Positions 11,093 through 21,073 of a DNA stretch of 64,000 bases are shown here, piece after piece. Source of the stretch: Saccharothrix tamanrassetensis (GTDB taxonomy: Bacteria > Actinomycetota > Actinomycetes > Mycobacteriales > Pseudonocardiaceae); assembly GCF_014203665.1 (NCBI RefSeq), contig NZ_JACHJN010000009.1, forward strand, positions 290,124-354,123. Reading direction: 5' to 3'. Both the position numbers and the translations under genes were made by a program. The notes below the pieces were generated by a model. That model ran no database searches and had not been told where the DNA came from. It was given only the letters and a program-made list of their open reading frames with translations. How positions within the stretch are numbered: the stretch's first letter is position 1; each line of letters begins with the position of its first letter.

Positions 11093-12358
11093 GTGGCGCT
11101 CGTCGTCCAGAAGTACGGCGGTTCCTCGGTCGGGAACGCCGAGCGGATCAAACGGGTGGCCGAGCGCATCGTCGCGACCCGCAAGGCGGGGAACGACGTC
11201 GTGGTGGCCGTCTCCGCGATGGGCGACACGACCGACGAGCTGCTCGACCTCGCCCGCCAGGTCTCCCCGGTGCCGCCCGCCCGCGAGATGGACATGCTGC
11301 TCACCTCCGGTGAGCGCATCTCGATGTCGCTGCTGGCGATGGCGATCCACTCGCTGGGCGCCCAGGCGCGCTCCTACACCGGCTCGCAGGCCGGCGTGAT
11401 CACCACGTCCGTGCACGGCAAGGCGCGCATCATCGACGTGACGCCCAGCCGCATCCAGGACGCGCTGTCCGACGGGGCCATCGCGATCGTCGCGGGCTTC
11501 CAGGGCGTGAGCCAGGACAGCAAGGAGATCACCACCCTCGGCCGGGGCGGCACCGACACCACCGCCGTGGCGCTGGCGGCCGCCCTGAAGGCCGACGTCT
11601 GCGAGATCTACACCGACGTGGACGGCGTGTTCACCGCCGATCCGCGCATCGTGCCGAACGCCAGGCGGCTGGAGACCATCACCTACGAGGAGATGCTCGA
11701 GATGGCGGCGTGCGGGGCCAAGGTGCTCATGCTCCGCTGCGTCGAGTACGCCCGCCGCTACGGCGTCCCGGTGCACGTCCGATCTTCGTTCAGCAACAAG
11801 CCCGGGACCATCGTGTCCGGGTCAGTGGAGGACCTTCCCGTGGAACAGGCGATGATCACCGGTGTCGCGCACGACCGGTCCGAGGCCAAGGTCACGGTGA
11901 CCGCCGTGCCCGACCACCCCGGCGTGGCGGCGCGGATCTTCCGTGTGGTGGCCGAGGCGGAACTCGACATCGACATGGTGGTGCAGAACGTGTCGCAGGC
12001 CGTGTCCGGCCGGACCGACGTGACGTTCACGTTGTCCAAGGACGACGGCCCCCGCGCGGTGGCCGCGTTGGAGAAGGTGCGTGGCGAGATCGGCTTCGAG
12101 CAGGTCCTCTACGACGACCACGTGGGCAAGGTGTCGCTGATCGGTGCGGGGATGCGCTCGCACCCCGGCGTGACCGCGACGTTCTGCGAGGCGCTCGCCA
12201 CGGCGGGCGTCAACATCGAGATCATCTCCACCTCGGAGATCCGGATCTCGGTGATCTGCCGGGACACCCAGCTCGACGACGCGGTGCGCGCGCTGCACGA
12301 CGCGTTCGAGCTCGGTGGCAACGAACAGGCCATTGTGTACGCGGGGAGTGGGCGATGA
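11093..12358 (+). CDS. ask: Aspartokinase
   Basis: Aspartokinase phosphorylates aspartate, the entry step to lysine, threonine, methionine and diaminopimelate for the cell wall. The 421-residue protein opens with [10 protein letters not shown], the kinase signature, has FQG and RGGTDTTAV nucleotide-binding motifs, and carries two ACT domains (about 265-340 and 345-415) for Lys/Thr feedback. The GTG start at 11093 follows GGGAGAGG. An in-frame internal start at 11840 can give the separate beta (regulatory) subunit known from Corynebacterium LysC. asd follows with an ATGA overlap. Confidence 0.96.
   Translation: MALVVQKYGGSSVGNAERIKRVAERIVATRKAGNDVVVAVSAMGDTTDELLDLARQVSPVPPAREMDMLLTSGERISMSLLAMAIHSLGAQARSYTGSQAGVITTSVHGKARIIDVTPSRIQDALSDGAIAIVAGFQGVSQDSKEITTLGRGGTDTTAVALAAALKADVCEIYTDVDGVFTADPRIVPNARRLETITYEEMLEMAACGAKVLMLRCVEYARRYGVPVHVRSSFSNKPGTIVSGSVEDLPVEQAMITGVAHDRSEAKVTVTAVPDHPGVAARIFRVVAEAELDIDMVVQNVSQAVSGRTDVTFTLSKDDGPRAVAALEKVRGEIGFEQVLYDDHVGKVSLIGAGMRSHPGVTATFCEALATAGVNIEIISTSEIRISVICRDTQLDDAVRALHDAFELGGNEQAIVYAGSGR
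11827..11842 (+). promoter_or_regulatory. Internal ribosome site and GTG start for the aspartokinase beta subunit
   Basis: GGAGGA (11827-11832) lies 7 bases before an in-frame GTG (11840-11842) at codon 250. Translation from here gives a roughly 172-residue protein made only of the ACT domains. This matches the alpha2-beta2 aspartokinase organisation established in corynebacteria. Use of the site in this organism is inferred. Confidence 0.7.
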
Positions 12359-13443
12359 GCACGAACTCGGATGCGGGAGCACGCAGGCCCGTCCTGGCGC
12401 TGGTCGGGGCCACCGGTGCGGTGGGCACCGTCATGATCGACATCATGAACGCGCGCCCGTCCGTGCCGTGGGGCGAGGTCCGGCTGATCGCGTCGCCGCG
12501 CTCGGCGGGCAGGAAGATCACCGTTCGGGGTGCCGAACTCACCGTGGTCGCGTTGTCCGCGGAGGCCTTCGACGGCGTGGACATCGCGATGTTCGACGTG
12601 CCGGACGAGGTTTCCGCCGAGTGGGCCCCGGTCGCCGCCGCGCGCGGCGCGGTCGCGGTGGACAACTCGGGCGCGTTCCGGATGGACCCCGAGGTGCCGC
12701 TGGTGGTGCCGGAGGTGAACGCGGACCAGATTTCCGCGCGCCCCAAGGGGATCATCGCGAACCCGAACTGCACGACGCTGTCCATGATGGCCGCACTCGG
12801 TGCGCTGCACCGGGAATTCGAGCTGCGCGAGCTCGTGGTGGCGTCCTACCAGGCGGCGTCCGGTGGCGGCCAGGCGGCCATCGACCGGCTGTACGGTGAG
12901 CTGGAAGCGTTGGCGGGCAAGGAAGTCGGCGTCCGCGCCGGTGACGTCGCGGAGGCCCTGGAGGCCGCCGGCCTGCCGCTGTCCGAGTCGCCGTTCCCCG
13001 CGCCGTTGGCGTTCAACGTGGTGCCGTGGGCGGGTTCGCTGAAGGACGAGGGCTGGACCAGCGAGGAGCTCAAGGTCCGCAACGAGTCCCGCAAGATCCT
13101 CGGCATCCCGGACCTGAAGGTGTCCGCGACCTGCGTCCGCGTCCCCGTGGTCACGACGCACTCGCTGGCCGTGCACGCGACCTTCGCCCGCGAGGTGACG
13201 GTCGAGCAGGCGCACAAGATCTTCGCCGGGCAGCCGACCATCGTGCTGGTGGACGACCCGACGGCGAAGAAGTTCCCGACCCCGGTGGACGTCGTCGGCG
13301 AGGACCCGACCTACGTGGGCCGGGTGCGCCAGGCGCTGGACTTCCCGAACACGCTGGACTTCTTCGTGTGCGGCGACAACCTCCGCAAGGGCGCGGCGCT
13401 GAACACGTACGAGATCGCCGAGGAACTGGTGGACCGCCTGTAG
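12355..13443 (+). CDS. asd: Aspartate-semialdehyde dehydrogenase
   Basis: Asd reduces aspartyl phosphate to aspartate semialdehyde with NADPH. The 362-residue protein has the Rossmann motif VGATGAVGT near residue 19, the catalytic cysteine in NPNCTT, and the conserved VPVVTTHS histidine region. The ATG at 12355 overlaps the ask stop by four bases, so the pair is translationally coupled. Confidence 0.96.
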   Translation: MSTNSDAGARRPVLALVGATGAVGTVMIDIMNARPSVPWGEVRLIASPRSAGRKITVRGAELTVVALSAEAFDGVDIAMFDVPDEVSAEWAPVAAARGAVAVDNSGAFRMDPEVPLVVPEVNADQISARPKGIIANPNCTTLSMMAALGALHREFELRELVVASYQAASGGGQAAIDRLYGELEALAGKEVGVRAGDVAEALEAAGLPLSESPFPAPLAFNVVPWAGSLKDEGWTSEELKVRNESRKILGIPDLKVSATCVRVPVVTTHSLAVHATFAREVTVEQAHKIFAGQPTIVLVDDPTAKKFPTPVDVVGEDPTYVGRVRQALDFPNTLDFFVCGDNLRKGAALNTYEIAEELVDRL

Positions 13444-13453
13444 GTTCGCCGAC

Positions 13454-14887
13454 ATGGCGGAGGTAGTTCTCGCGGTGGACCTCGGTAGCACGTCGACCAA
13501 GGTCATCGCAGTGGACCGGAACGCGGGCGTGGTGGCATCGGCGGAGCACGGCTACCCGATGCGCACCACGTCCTCCGGTGAAGCGACCCACGACCCGGCC
13601 GCGGTGTGGGCCGCGGCCCTGGAGGCCCTGCGCGAGGTGGCGGCCCAGGGGCACCGGGTCCGCGCCTTGTCGTTGACCGGTGCGATGCACACGCTGCTCG
13701 GTCTGGACTCCTCGGGCACCCCGGTGACCCCGTCGGTGAGCTGGGCGGACAACCGCGCGGTGGCCGAGGCCAGTCGGCTGCGCGGCACCCCGCAGGGCAT
13801 CTTCCTGCACCGCGCGACCGGTACCCCGATCCACACCATGACGCCGCTGGTGAAGCTGGCCTGGTTCACCTCCCAGGGGTTCACCGCGCACGTCTGGTGC
13901 GGCCTCAAGGACTACGTGACCGAACGCCTCACCGGCCACCTGGTCACCGAGTACTCGTCGGGCTCCGCCACGGGCCTGATGGACCTGCGCTCGCTGGACT
14001 GGCACCCGACCGCGCTGGAGTTCGCCGGCATCACCGCGTCCCGGCTGCCACCCGTGCACGCGCCCACCGACTCGTTCCCCCTGACGTGCGACATCCCCGG
14101 CATCCCACCGGGTACGCCGGTCGTGCTCGGCGGCGGTGACGGCCCCATGGCGAACCTGGGCGTGGGCGCGGTCGTGCCCGGAGTCGCGGCGGTGTCCCTG
14201 GGCACCAGCGGCGCGCTGCGCGTCGTCCGCGACAGTCCCGCCGTCGACGAACTGGGCCGGGTCTTCTGCTACGCCATCACCGACGACCTGTGGGTGCTCG
14301 GCGGTGCCGTGAGCAACGGCGGTGTGGTCGCGCAGTGGGCCTCGGAGACGTTCGGCACCGACGTGGGAACCCTGCTGGCCGAGGCCGCCCACGTCCCTCC
14401 CGGTGCCGGCGGCATCACCGCGCTGCCCTACCTGCTGGGCGAACGCGCGCCGTGGTGGGATCCGGACGCAGTGTCCGCCGTGATCGGCCTGCGCCGGGAG
14501 CACGGCCGGGCCGAGATCGCCAGGGCGCTGGTGGAGGGCGTGGCGCAGCAGTTGGCGCTGGTGCTGGACGCGGTGCGCTCGGTGGCCGACGTCCACGCGG
14601 TCCGCGTCACGGGGGGCGCGTTCCGCAGCGACCTGTGGTCCACCGTGCTGGCGTCCGCGCTGGGCCTGGACCTGGAACTGGCCGAGGACAGCGAGGGCTC
14701 CGGCGTGGGCGCGGGCCTGCTCGGCTGGCACGCCCTCGGTGAACTCCCCGACCTGACCGCTGCCGCGGCCCTGATCCGACCCACGCGAACCATCCACCCG
14801 GATGACGCGGCGCACCGCCTCTACGCGACCAGGCGACCCGCCGTGGAACAGCTCTACCAGGCACTGCACGCCCTCGGTCGGGGGTAG
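13454..14887 (+). CDS. FGGY-family carbohydrate kinase, probably gluconokinase
   Basis: The 477-residue kinase has the N-terminal phosphate motif VLAVDLGSTSTKVIAVD and ADNRA in the substrate region. The C-terminal FGGY domain shows SLGTSGALR and VTGGAFRSDLWS. It phosphorylates a sugar acid or sugar; overall similarity in the N-terminal half is closest to gluconate kinases of the FGGY type, but xylulokinase-like activity cannot be excluded. It begins 10 bases after asd on the same strand. No transporter or dehydrogenase for gluconate is adjacent. Confidence 0.85.
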   Translation: MAEVVLAVDLGSTSTKVIAVDRNAGVVASAEHGYPMRTTSSGEATHDPAAVWAAALEALREVAAQGHRVRALSLTGAMHTLLGLDSSGTPVTPSVSWADNRAVAEASRLRGTPQGIFLHRATGTPIHTMTPLVKLAWFTSQGFTAHVWCGLKDYVTERLTGHLVTEYSSGSATGLMDLRSLDWHPTALEFAGITASRLPPVHAPTDSFPLTCDIPGIPPGTPVVLGGGDGPMANLGVGAVVPGVAAVSLGTSGALRVVRDSPAVDELGRVFCYAITDDLWVLGGAVSNGGVVAQWASETFGTDVGTLLAEAAHVPPGAGGITALPYLLGERAPWWDPDAVSAVIGLRREHGRAEIARALVEGVAQQLALVLDAVRSVADVHAVRVTGGAFRSDLWSTVLASALGLDLELAEDSEGSGVGAGLLGWHALGELPDLTAAAALIRPTRTIHPDDAAHRLYATRRPAVEQLYQALHALGRG

Positions 14888-14972
14888 GCCCCCGGTTTCC
14901 GTTTTCCACCGAGCACCGACAGTCCCGGAAATCGCGCCTGACTCCTCCGCGCCCGGCGCTAGCGTGCGGAGG

Positions 14973-15503
14973 ATGAGCGTTCCCCCGTGGGCGTACGAGA
15001 AGGCCGTGCTGCACCCCCACGATCCCCGGTGGGCGGTCAGCGCCGAGGTCGAGCGCGACCGGCTCGTCGAACTGCTGGCCCCCTGGCTGGTGGACGGCGT
15101 GGAGCACGTCGGCTCCACCGCCGTGCCGGGCCTGGCGGCCAAGCCGATCATCGACCTGATGGCGTCCGTCGCGAACCGGGACGCGGTGGTCGGCGTCCTG
15201 GTCGCGGACGGCTGGGCGCACGTCCCGCCCGAACTCGACCGCCAGGACTGGCGGCGGTTCTTCGTCCGGCCGGACGCCACCGGGCAGCGCCGGGTGGCCC
15301 ACCTGCACGTGATCGGCGCGGGCCACCCGCGCTGGGCCGACCAGCTGGCGTTCCGCGACGCCCTGCGCCACGACGAAGACCTCAGGAACCGCTACCAGGC
15401 CCTGAAGCTGGACCTGGCCCACCGCCTGGGCCACGACCGCGAGGCCTACACCGACGCCAAGACCGGGTTCATCAGGGCAGCGCTGCGCCGACCGGCTCCT
15501 TGA
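14973..15503 (+). CDS. GrpB family (UPF0157) nucleotidyltransferase-fold protein
   Basis: The 176-residue protein shows the GrpB hallmark VEHVGSTAVPGLAAKPIIDL, a nucleotidyltransferase-like fold, followed by RVAHLHV and a C-terminal helix with RNRYQALKLDLAHRL. Members are sometimes fused to dephospho-CoA kinase; activity is not established. TAGCGT (14960-14965) ends 7 bases before the ATG, and GGAGG lies directly between, so it could be translated with or without a leader. Its 3' end overlaps the convergent MFS gene by 32 bases. Confidence 0.88.
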   Translation: MSVPPWAYEKAVLHPHDPRWAVSAEVERDRLVELLAPWLVDGVEHVGSTAVPGLAAKPIIDLMASVANRDAVVGVLVADGWAHVPPELDRQDWRRFFVRPDATGQRRVAHLHVIGAGHPRWADQLAFRDALRHDEDLRNRYQALKLDLAHRLGHDREAYTDAKTGFIRAALRRPAP

Positions 15504-16650
15504 CCGCCGCGCCGAGCACCATCGACCCGACCGCGATGACCACCGCCCCGACCCCCGCGACGAAGTACCCCCAGCCCGGCGAGGAGTGGTCGATCACGAA
15601 CCCCGCGAGCGGCGCCCCCAGCGCCGCCCCCAACGTGAACGCCGACCCCTGCAACCCCATCGCCTCGCCCCGCGCCGACCCCGGCGTCATCCGGGTGATC
15701 GCCTCACCGGTCGCCGCGATCGTCGGCGCGCAGAGGAAGTTCATCGGCACCAACGCCAGCGCGAGCACCCACGGCGACCACCCGAACAGCCCGATGGGCA
15801 TGGCCAGCACCCCCATCACGCCCATCAGCGCCCACACCGGCGGCACGTGCGGCAACCCGCCGTACACGAAGCCGCCGACCAGCGACGCCACGCACATGAC
15901 GGCGATCAGCGCCCCCGTCCAGTCGGTCAGCCCCAGCCCCCGCATGCCGGCGACCACCGCGACCTCGACGCCGGACAGCACGAACGTCGCCCCGCCCGCG
16001 CTGATCAGCACCCCGAGCAGCTTCCCGGTCAACCACTCCCGGCGCGGCACCGGCGCGCCGTGGTCGACGTCGTCCCGGACCGGCGGGTTCACCGCGTACA
16101 GGACCAGCCCGAACACCACCATGGACACGCCGATGGTCCACATCGCGACCCGGCTGTTCCACTGCGTGGTCAGGAGCACGCCGAGCGCCGGCCCGGCCAT
16201 GAACGCGACCTCCACCGCCATGGAGTCCATCGCCAGCGCCGTGCGCCGGCCTGCCTCGCCGACCAGCGCGGTGATGACCTGGCGGCCGATCTGCATGACC
16301 GGCATCACCGCGATGCCGGACACGAAGCAGGTGACCAGCAGCACCGGGAACGACAGCGCCGGCGCGACGAACCAGAACAGCCCTTCGGACACGAGCGAGA
16401 CCAGCAGCATCGTCCGCAGCCCGCGCCGGTCGGTGAGCAGGCCCATCAGCGGCGCCCCGACCGCGATGCCGACCGTGGCCATCGCCCCGACCAGGCCCGC
16501 CGCGCCGTAGCCGCGTTCCAGGCCGAGCAGCACGTGCATGGTGATGGTCATGCCCGCCGCCGTCGCCGGTATCCGGGCGAACAGCATCAACAGCATCAGG
16601 GAGGGCACCCGTGGGGTGCGCAGGACGGCGAGGTAGGGGGCGAGGTTCAC
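15472..16650 (-). CDS. MFS transporter (putative exporter)
   Basis: This 392-residue major-facilitator protein has about 12 hydrophobic segments; the loop motif GLLTDRRGLR after helix 2 is the MFS motif A variant. I chose the GTG at 16650 where membrane coding begins; earlier starts would extend into the furA promoter and gene. It is divergent from furA, with the FurA box about 45 bases upstream of its start, so it might share redox control. The substrate is unknown. Confidence 0.85.
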   Translation of the reverse strand: MNLAPYLAVLRTPRVPSLMLLMLFARIPATAAGMTITMHVLLGLERGYGAAGLVGAMATVGIAVGAPLMGLLTDRRGLRTMLLVSLVSEGLFWFVAPALSFPVLLVTCFVSGIAVMPVMQIGRQVITALVGEAGRRTALAMDSMAVEVAFMAGPALGVLLTTQWNSRVAMWTIGVSMVVFGLVLYAVNPPVRDDVDHGAPVPRREWLTGKLLGVLISAGGATFVLSGVEVAVVAGMRGLGLTDWTGALIAVMCVASLVGGFVYGGLPHVPPVWALMGVMGVLAMPIGLFGWSPWVLALALVPMNFLCAPTIAATGEAITRMTPGSARGEAMGLQGSAFTLGAALGAPLAGFVIDHSSPGWGYFVAGVGAVVIAVGSMVLGAAVKEPVGAALP

Positions 16651-16692
16651 CAGCCCATCTTCACTCGCTCCGGCAAGAGGTTTAACCGTTCG

Positions 16693-16715
16693 TTTTCTTG
16701 ACTGGTTCAAGAAAA
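16693..16715. promoter_or_regulatory. FurA-box palindrome upstream of furA
   Basis: TTTTCTTGA (16693-16701) and TCAAGAAAA (16707-16715) form a perfect 9-base inverted repeat with a 5-base spacer, 20 bases before the furA ATG. It closely resembles the AT-rich FurA box of mycobacterial furA-katG, so autoregulation is likely. It also lies between the divergent MFS gene and furA. Confidence 0.8.
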
Positions 16716-16735
16716 CCCGATGGAGTGGTGGAGCC

Positions 16736-17170
16736 ATGACCCCAGGACCACGTGAGCTGCTCAAAGACGCAGGCCTGCGCATCACCGCGCCCCGGCTCGC
16801 GGTGCTGGAGTGGCTCGCCGGACATCCGCACGCGACGGCCGACCAGGTCACCGAGGGCGTGCGGGGCAAGTTGGGGACCGTGTCCACGCAGGCCGTCTAC
16901 GACGTGCTCAACGCGTGCTCGCGGACCGGGCTGCTCCGCCGCATCGAACCGGCGGGCCATCCGGCGCGCTACGAGACGCGGATCGGTGACAACCACCACC
17001 ACCTCGTGTGCAGGCGCTGCGGGCGGACCGAGGACGTGGACTGCGTCCACGGAGCGGCGCCCTGCCTGGAGCCCTCCGACGCGGCCGGCTTCGTCGTGGA
17101 CGAGGCCGAAGTCCTGTTCTGGGGCCTGTGCTCCGACTGCCGCACCTCCGAGAAGGAGCAACCAGCGTGA
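16736..17170 (+). CDS. furA: Fur family redox/metal regulator, FurA/CatR-like
   Basis: The 144-residue Fur-family protein has an N-terminal winged helix ([20 protein letters not shown]), the metal-site segment [19 protein letters not shown], and a second cysteine pair CSDC near the C-terminus. In actinobacteria, FurA/CatR proteins sense peroxide through metal-bound cysteines or histidines and repress the adjacent catalase. Its stop overlaps the catalase GTG start by four bases, and the upstream palindrome supports autorepression. Confidence 0.92.
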   Translation: MTPGPRELLKDAGLRITAPRLAVLEWLAGHPHATADQVTEGVRGKLGTVSTQAVYDVLNACSRTGLLRRIEPAGHPARYETRIGDNHHHLVCRRCGRTEDVDCVHGAAPCLEPSDAAGFVVDEAEVLFWGLCSDCRTSEKEQPA

Positions 17171-18615
17171 CCCAAGCGCGTCCCACCACCAACAACGCAG
17201 GCATCCCGGTCGCCAGCGACGACCACTCGCTGACCCTGGGCGCCAACGGGCCGATCCTGCTCCAGGACCACTACCTGATCGAGAAGAACGCCCAGTTCAA
17301 CCGCGAGCGCGTGCCCGAGCGGGTGGTGCACGCCAAGGGTGGCGGCGCGTTCGGCCACTTCGAGACGACCGAGGACATCAGCCGCTACACCAAGGCGGCG
17401 CTGTTCCAGCCGGGCGTGAAGACCGAGACGCTGCTGCGGTTCTCGACCGTCGCCGGCGAGCTGGGCTCGCCCGACACCTGGCGCGACCCGCGCGGGTTCG
17501 CGCTGAAGTTCTACACGACGCAGGGCAACTACGACATCGTCGGCAACAACACCCCGGTGTTCTTCCTGCGCGACCCGATCAAGTTCCCGGACTTCATCCG
17601 CTCCCAGAAGCGCCGCGCCGACACCGGCCGCCGCGACCACGACATGCAGTGGGACTTCTGGACCCTCCAGCCGCAGACCGCGCACCAGGTGACGTGGCTG
17701 ATGGGCGACCGGGGCATCCCGAAGACGTGGCGGCACCAGAACGGCTACGGCTCGCACACGTACCTGTGGGAGAACGCGGCCGGCGAGAAGTTCTGGGTCA
17801 AGTACCACTTCAAGACCGACCAGGGCATCGAGACCCTGACCTCGGAGGAGGCCGCCCGCATCGCGGGCGAGGACGCCGACGCGCACCGCGCCGACCTGTG
17901 GCACGCGATCGAGCGCGGCGAGTTCCCGTCGTGGACGCTCAAGGTCCAGGTCATGCCGTACGCGGACGCCGCGACCTACCGCTTCAACCCGTTCGACCTG
18001 ACCAAGGTGTGGCCGCACGCGGACTACCCGCTGATCACGGTCGGCAAGCTGGTCCTGGACCGCAACCCGGCCGACTACTTCGCCGAGATCGAGCAGGCCG
18101 CGTTCGAGCCGACCAACCTGGTGCCGGGCATCGGCACGTCCCCGGACAAGATGCTGGTCGGCCGCATCTTCGCCTACCCGGACGCCCACCGGTACCGCAT
18201 CGGCGCGAACTACGCCCAGCTCCCGGTCAACCGCCCGAAGTCCCCGGTGAACTCGTACTCCAAGGACGGGGCGATGGCCTACGCCAACGCCACCGACCCG
18301 GTGTACGCGCCGAACTCCTACGGCGGCCCGCACGCCTCGGCCGCGGCGGCCGGGGAGACCACCTCGGCGTACGGCGTCGAGGACGAGGTCGTGCGCTCCG
18401 CGTACAAGCTGCACGCGGAGGACGACGACTGGGGCCAGGCCGGCACCCTGATCCGCGAGGTCATGGACGACGCGCAGCGCGAGCGCCTCGTGCACACCGT
18501 GGTCCAGCACGCGGGCAACGGCGTTTCGGCTCCGATCCTGGAGCGGGTCTTCGAGTACTGGCGCAACATCGACAAGGAGACCGGCGACAAGATCGCCGCG
18601 GCCTTCGACAAGTAG
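17167..18615 (+). CDS. katA: Monofunctional haem catalase
   Basis: The 482-residue small-subunit catalase decomposes hydrogen peroxide. The distal histidine lies in [13 protein letters not shown], the distal asparagine in [11 protein letters not shown], and the proximal haem tyrosine in [12 protein letters not shown]. The NADPH-region residues typical of clade 3 are also present. The start GTG at 17167 overlaps the furA stop, with GGAG upstream, so both proteins come from one FurA-controlled message. A perfect terminator follows. Confidence 0.95.
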   Translation: MTQARPTTNNAGIPVASDDHSLTLGANGPILLQDHYLIEKNAQFNRERVPERVVHAKGGGAFGHFETTEDISRYTKAALFQPGVKTETLLRFSTVAGELGSPDTWRDPRGFALKFYTTQGNYDIVGNNTPVFFLRDPIKFPDFIRSQKRRADTGRRDHDMQWDFWTLQPQTAHQVTWLMGDRGIPKTWRHQNGYGSHTYLWENAAGEKFWVKYHFKTDQGIETLTSEEAARIAGEDADAHRADLWHAIERGEFPSWTLKVQVMPYADAATYRFNPFDLTKVWPHADYPLITVGKLVLDRNPADYFAEIEQAAFEPTNLVPGIGTSPDKMLVGRIFAYPDAHRYRIGANYAQLPVNRPKSPVNSYSKDGAMAYANATDPVYAPNSYGGPHASAAAAGETTSAYGVEDEVVRSAYKLHAEDDDWGQAGTLIREVMDDAQRERLVHTVVQHAGNGVSAPILERVFEYWRNIDKETGDKIAAAFDK

Positions 18616-18684
18616 CACCCGCACGTAGCACTGACTGGTCAGACCGGCCGGCAACGCCGGCAGGTAGGACTGGCTCCCACCACG

Positions 18685-18718
18685 GAAGGGGAGGGACGTT
18701 CCCGCGTCCCTCCCCTTC
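18685..18718. terminator. Terminator after catalase
   Basis: Fourteen-base arms (18685-18698 and 18705-18718) are perfectly complementary around a 6-base loop. The hairpin lies between the catalase and the convergent lipase gene. Confidence 0.85.
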
Positions 18719-18777
18719 GCCATGCGTGCCGCCGCCCACCGAGCCCACCGCCTTGGCGTGGCGTGGTGGCGTGGTGT

Positions 18778-18799
18778 GGCGAAGCTGAGGAGCTTCGCC
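18778..18799. terminator. Second hairpin before the lipase 3' end
   Basis: GGCGAAGCT-GAGG-AGCTTCGCC is a perfect 9-base stem with a GAGG tetraloop, 6 bases beyond the lipase stop. It probably terminates the minus-strand transcript. Confidence 0.75.
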
Positions 18800-18805
18800 G
18801 TCCCC

Positions 18806-19873
18806 TCAAGCCGTCTCGGCGACGCCCTGCCGCGTGTTCGCCAGCGCCAGTCCGGTGCGCAGCGCTCCCACGGCCTCCGCCACCGCCTCCCGGAACACGC
18901 CGCCCACCCCGAGGATGTTCGCGTACCCGTGGAACAGCCCCTCGTACCGCCGCAGCACCACCGGAACCCCTTGCGCCGCGAGCTTTTCCGCGAACGCCTC
19001 ACCTTCGTCGCGCAACGGGTCGAAACCGGCCGTGGCCAGGTAGGTCGGCGGCAGCCCGCTCAGGTCCTCCGCCAGCAGCACGGACAGCCGCGGGTCGGTG
19101 TGCGAGTCGCGGGAAGGCGCGTAGTGGTCCAGGAACCAGTCCATCTTCTGGTCGGTGAGGAAGAAGCCGTTGCCGAACAGCTCCCGCGACCGCCGCCGCA
19201 CGGTCGCGTCCACCGCCGGGTAGAACAGCAGCAGGAACACCGGTTTCACGTCGCCCGCGTGCAGTGCCGTCACGGCCGCCAGGTTGCCGCCCGCGCTGTC
19301 GCCGCCCAACGCGATGCGCGCCGGGTCGATGCGCAGTTCCGCCGCGTTCGCCACGGCCCACTCGTAAGCGGTCTGCGCGTCGTCCGCCGCCGCCGGGAAC
19401 GGGTGCTCGGGCGCCAGCCGGTAGTCCGCCGACAGCACCCGCACCCCGGCCTCCACGGCCAGGAACCGGCACAGGTTGTCGTGGCTGTCCAGATCGCCGC
19501 TGACCCACCCGCCACCGTGGTAGAAGACCAGCAGCGGCGAGCCCTCGGGCAGGCCGCGCGGCGTGTAGAAGCGTCCGCCGACGCCGTCCATCGAGACCGC
19601 GCGAACCGTCACGTTCCCGACGACCGGTCCGCGGACGAGTGCGGTGCTCCTGGTCAGCGCCGTGCGGTTGGCGGCGGGCGTGGTGGTCTGCCAGTCCTCG
19701 CCGCCGAGCTGCTGGAGCCGCAGCAGCAGTTGGGCCTCGGGGTGCAGGCGCTGGCCGTCCAGGGTGATCGGGCGGCCCGCGATCAGTCTGCGCAGCGGTG
19801 CGGGCAGACCGAACACGAAGCGCAGGGCACCGGCCAGGACACCGGGGGGAAGCGATTCGGCGAGCTTCGACAT
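18806..19873 (-). CDS. Alpha/beta hydrolase, HSL-type esterase/lipase
   Basis: The 355-residue hydrolase carries the hormone-sensitive-lipase family oxyanion motif YHGGGW, the nucleophile motif GDSAGGN, and C-terminal acid and histidine motifs (AGFDPLRDEGE, LFHGY). I chose the ATG at 19873; another lies three codons upstream. Such enzymes hydrolyse short acyl esters. The substrate is unknown. It is convergent with katA. Confidence 0.92.
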   Translation of the reverse strand: MSKLAESLPPGVLAGALRFVFGLPAPLRRLIAGRPITLDGQRLHPEAQLLLRLQQLGGEDWQTTTPAANRTALTRSTALVRGPVVGNVTVRAVSMDGVGGRFYTPRGLPEGSPLLVFYHGGGWVSGDLDSHDNLCRFLAVEAGVRVLSADYRLAPEHPFPAAADDAQTAYEWAVANAAELRIDPARIALGGDSAGGNLAAVTALHAGDVKPVFLLLFYPAVDATVRRRSRELFGNGFFLTDQKMDWFLDHYAPSRDSHTDPRLSVLLAEDLSGLPPTYLATAGFDPLRDEGEAFAEKLAAQGVPVVLRRYEGLFHGYANILGVGGVFREAVAEAVGALRTGLALANTRQGVAETA

Positions 19874-19953
19874 GAGACGCACGTTACTAGCGGGTAGCTC
19901 CGGCGGCCAGGGAGTGGACCTCCAGCTAGGTGGAGGTGGCAGGATCGGAGCCC

Positions 19954-20514
19954 ATGACGGTCACGGTGGTGGGCATCGGCGGTTCGCTGCGTCCGAACTC
20001 GCAGTCCGAGCGCGCGATGCGGATCGCGCTCTCCGGCGCGGCGGACGCGGGCGCGAAGGTCATCGAGGTGTCCGGGCCGGACCTCGTGCTGCCGTTCTAC
20101 GACCCCGCCATCCCGGACCGGCCCGAGAACGCCCGCCGCCTGGTCGACGCCCTGCGCGCGGCGGACGGCGTCGTGCTGGTCTCGCCCGGCTACCACGGCA
20201 CGGTGTCCGGCCTGGTCAAGAACGCGCTGGACTACGTCGAGGACCTGCGCACCGACGAGCGCCCCTACCTGGACGGCCGGGCCGTCGGCTGCGTCGCCGC
20301 CGCCCAGGGCTGGCAGGCGTCGGTGACCACGCTGACCGCGCTCCGCTCGATCGTGCACGCCCTGCGCGGCTGGCCCACGCCGCTGGGCGCGGCGATCAAC
20401 TCGCGCGAGGTCGACTTCGATCTCGAAGGCGGCTGTTCAGACCACTCGGTCGCGGGCAATCTGCGCACGATCGGGCGACAGGTGGCGGAGTTCGCCGCGT
20501 CACACGCCGGTTGA
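19954..20514 (+). CDS. NADPH-dependent FMN reductase (flavodoxin fold)
   Basis: The 186-residue protein has the phosphate-binding GSLRPNSQSERA near the N-terminus and SPGYHGTVSGLVKNALD, both typical of the FMN_red family of NAD(P)H:FMN or quinone reductases. The ATG at 19954 follows GGATCGGAG. It sits next to catalase, Ohr and Dps genes, which suggests a role in redox protection; that is inference. Confidence 0.9.
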   Translation: MTVTVVGIGGSLRPNSQSERAMRIALSGAADAGAKVIEVSGPDLVLPFYDPAIPDRPENARRLVDALRAADGVVLVSPGYHGTVSGLVKNALDYVEDLRTDERPYLDGRAVGCVAAAQGWQASVTTLTALRSIVHALRGWPTPLGAAINSREVDFDLEGGCSDHSVAGNLRTIGRQVAEFAASHAG

Positions 20515-20634
20515 CGGTTGTACTGACCGGGTACGTCTTTGTCAGGGCGTGGGCTGCCACACGACCGGGTGTGGTCCGGCTCCGGCCGGGTGTTGAGCCG
20601 AGTGGAAGTCCCAACGGCTCAAAGGAGAGCGTTC

Positions 20635-21057
20635 ATGCAGGTGCTCTACACCGCGGAGGCGATCGCGGTCGGCGACGGCCGCAACGGCGAGGTCCGCTCC
20701 TCGGACGGCGTGATCGACGAGCAGCTCGCCACGCCGAAGGAGCTGGGTGGCCCCGGCGGGGACAAGACCAACCCGGAGCAGCTGTTCGCCGCCGGGTACG
20801 CGGCGTGCTTCCACAGCGCGCTGAAGGTCGCCGCCCGCAAGAGCGGGGTGGCGCTGGGCGACACGACGGTGACCGCGAAGGTCGGCCTCGGCCCGAACGG
20901 CGACGGCGGCTTCCAGCTCGCGGTCGACCTGCACACGCACATCCCCGGCGCGGAGCAGTCGGTGGCCGACGACCTGGTGGCCGCGGCCCACCGGATCTGC
21001 CCGTACTCCAACGCCACGCGCGGCAACATCGAGGTGGCCCTGACCGCCACCGTCTGA
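20635..21057 (+). CDS. ohr: Organic hydroperoxide reductase, Ohr/OsmC family
   Basis: The 140-residue thiol peroxidase contains the two redox cysteines in YAACFHSAL and ICPYSNATRGN, the latter being the Ohr signature. Ohr reduces organic peroxides with lipoyl-type thiols. The ATG at 20635 is preceded by AAAGGAGAG at the correct distance; the longer open frame upstream has no ribosome site. dps follows 16 bases later, probably in the same message. Confidence 0.93.
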   Translation: MQVLYTAEAIAVGDGRNGEVRSSDGVIDEQLATPKELGGPGGDKTNPEQLFAAGYAACFHSALKVAARKSGVALGDTTVTAKVGLGPNGDGGFQLAVDLHTHIPGAEQSVADDLVAAAHRICPYSNATRGNIEVALTATV

Positions 21058-21073
21058 AGGAGGCGCTAGCACC

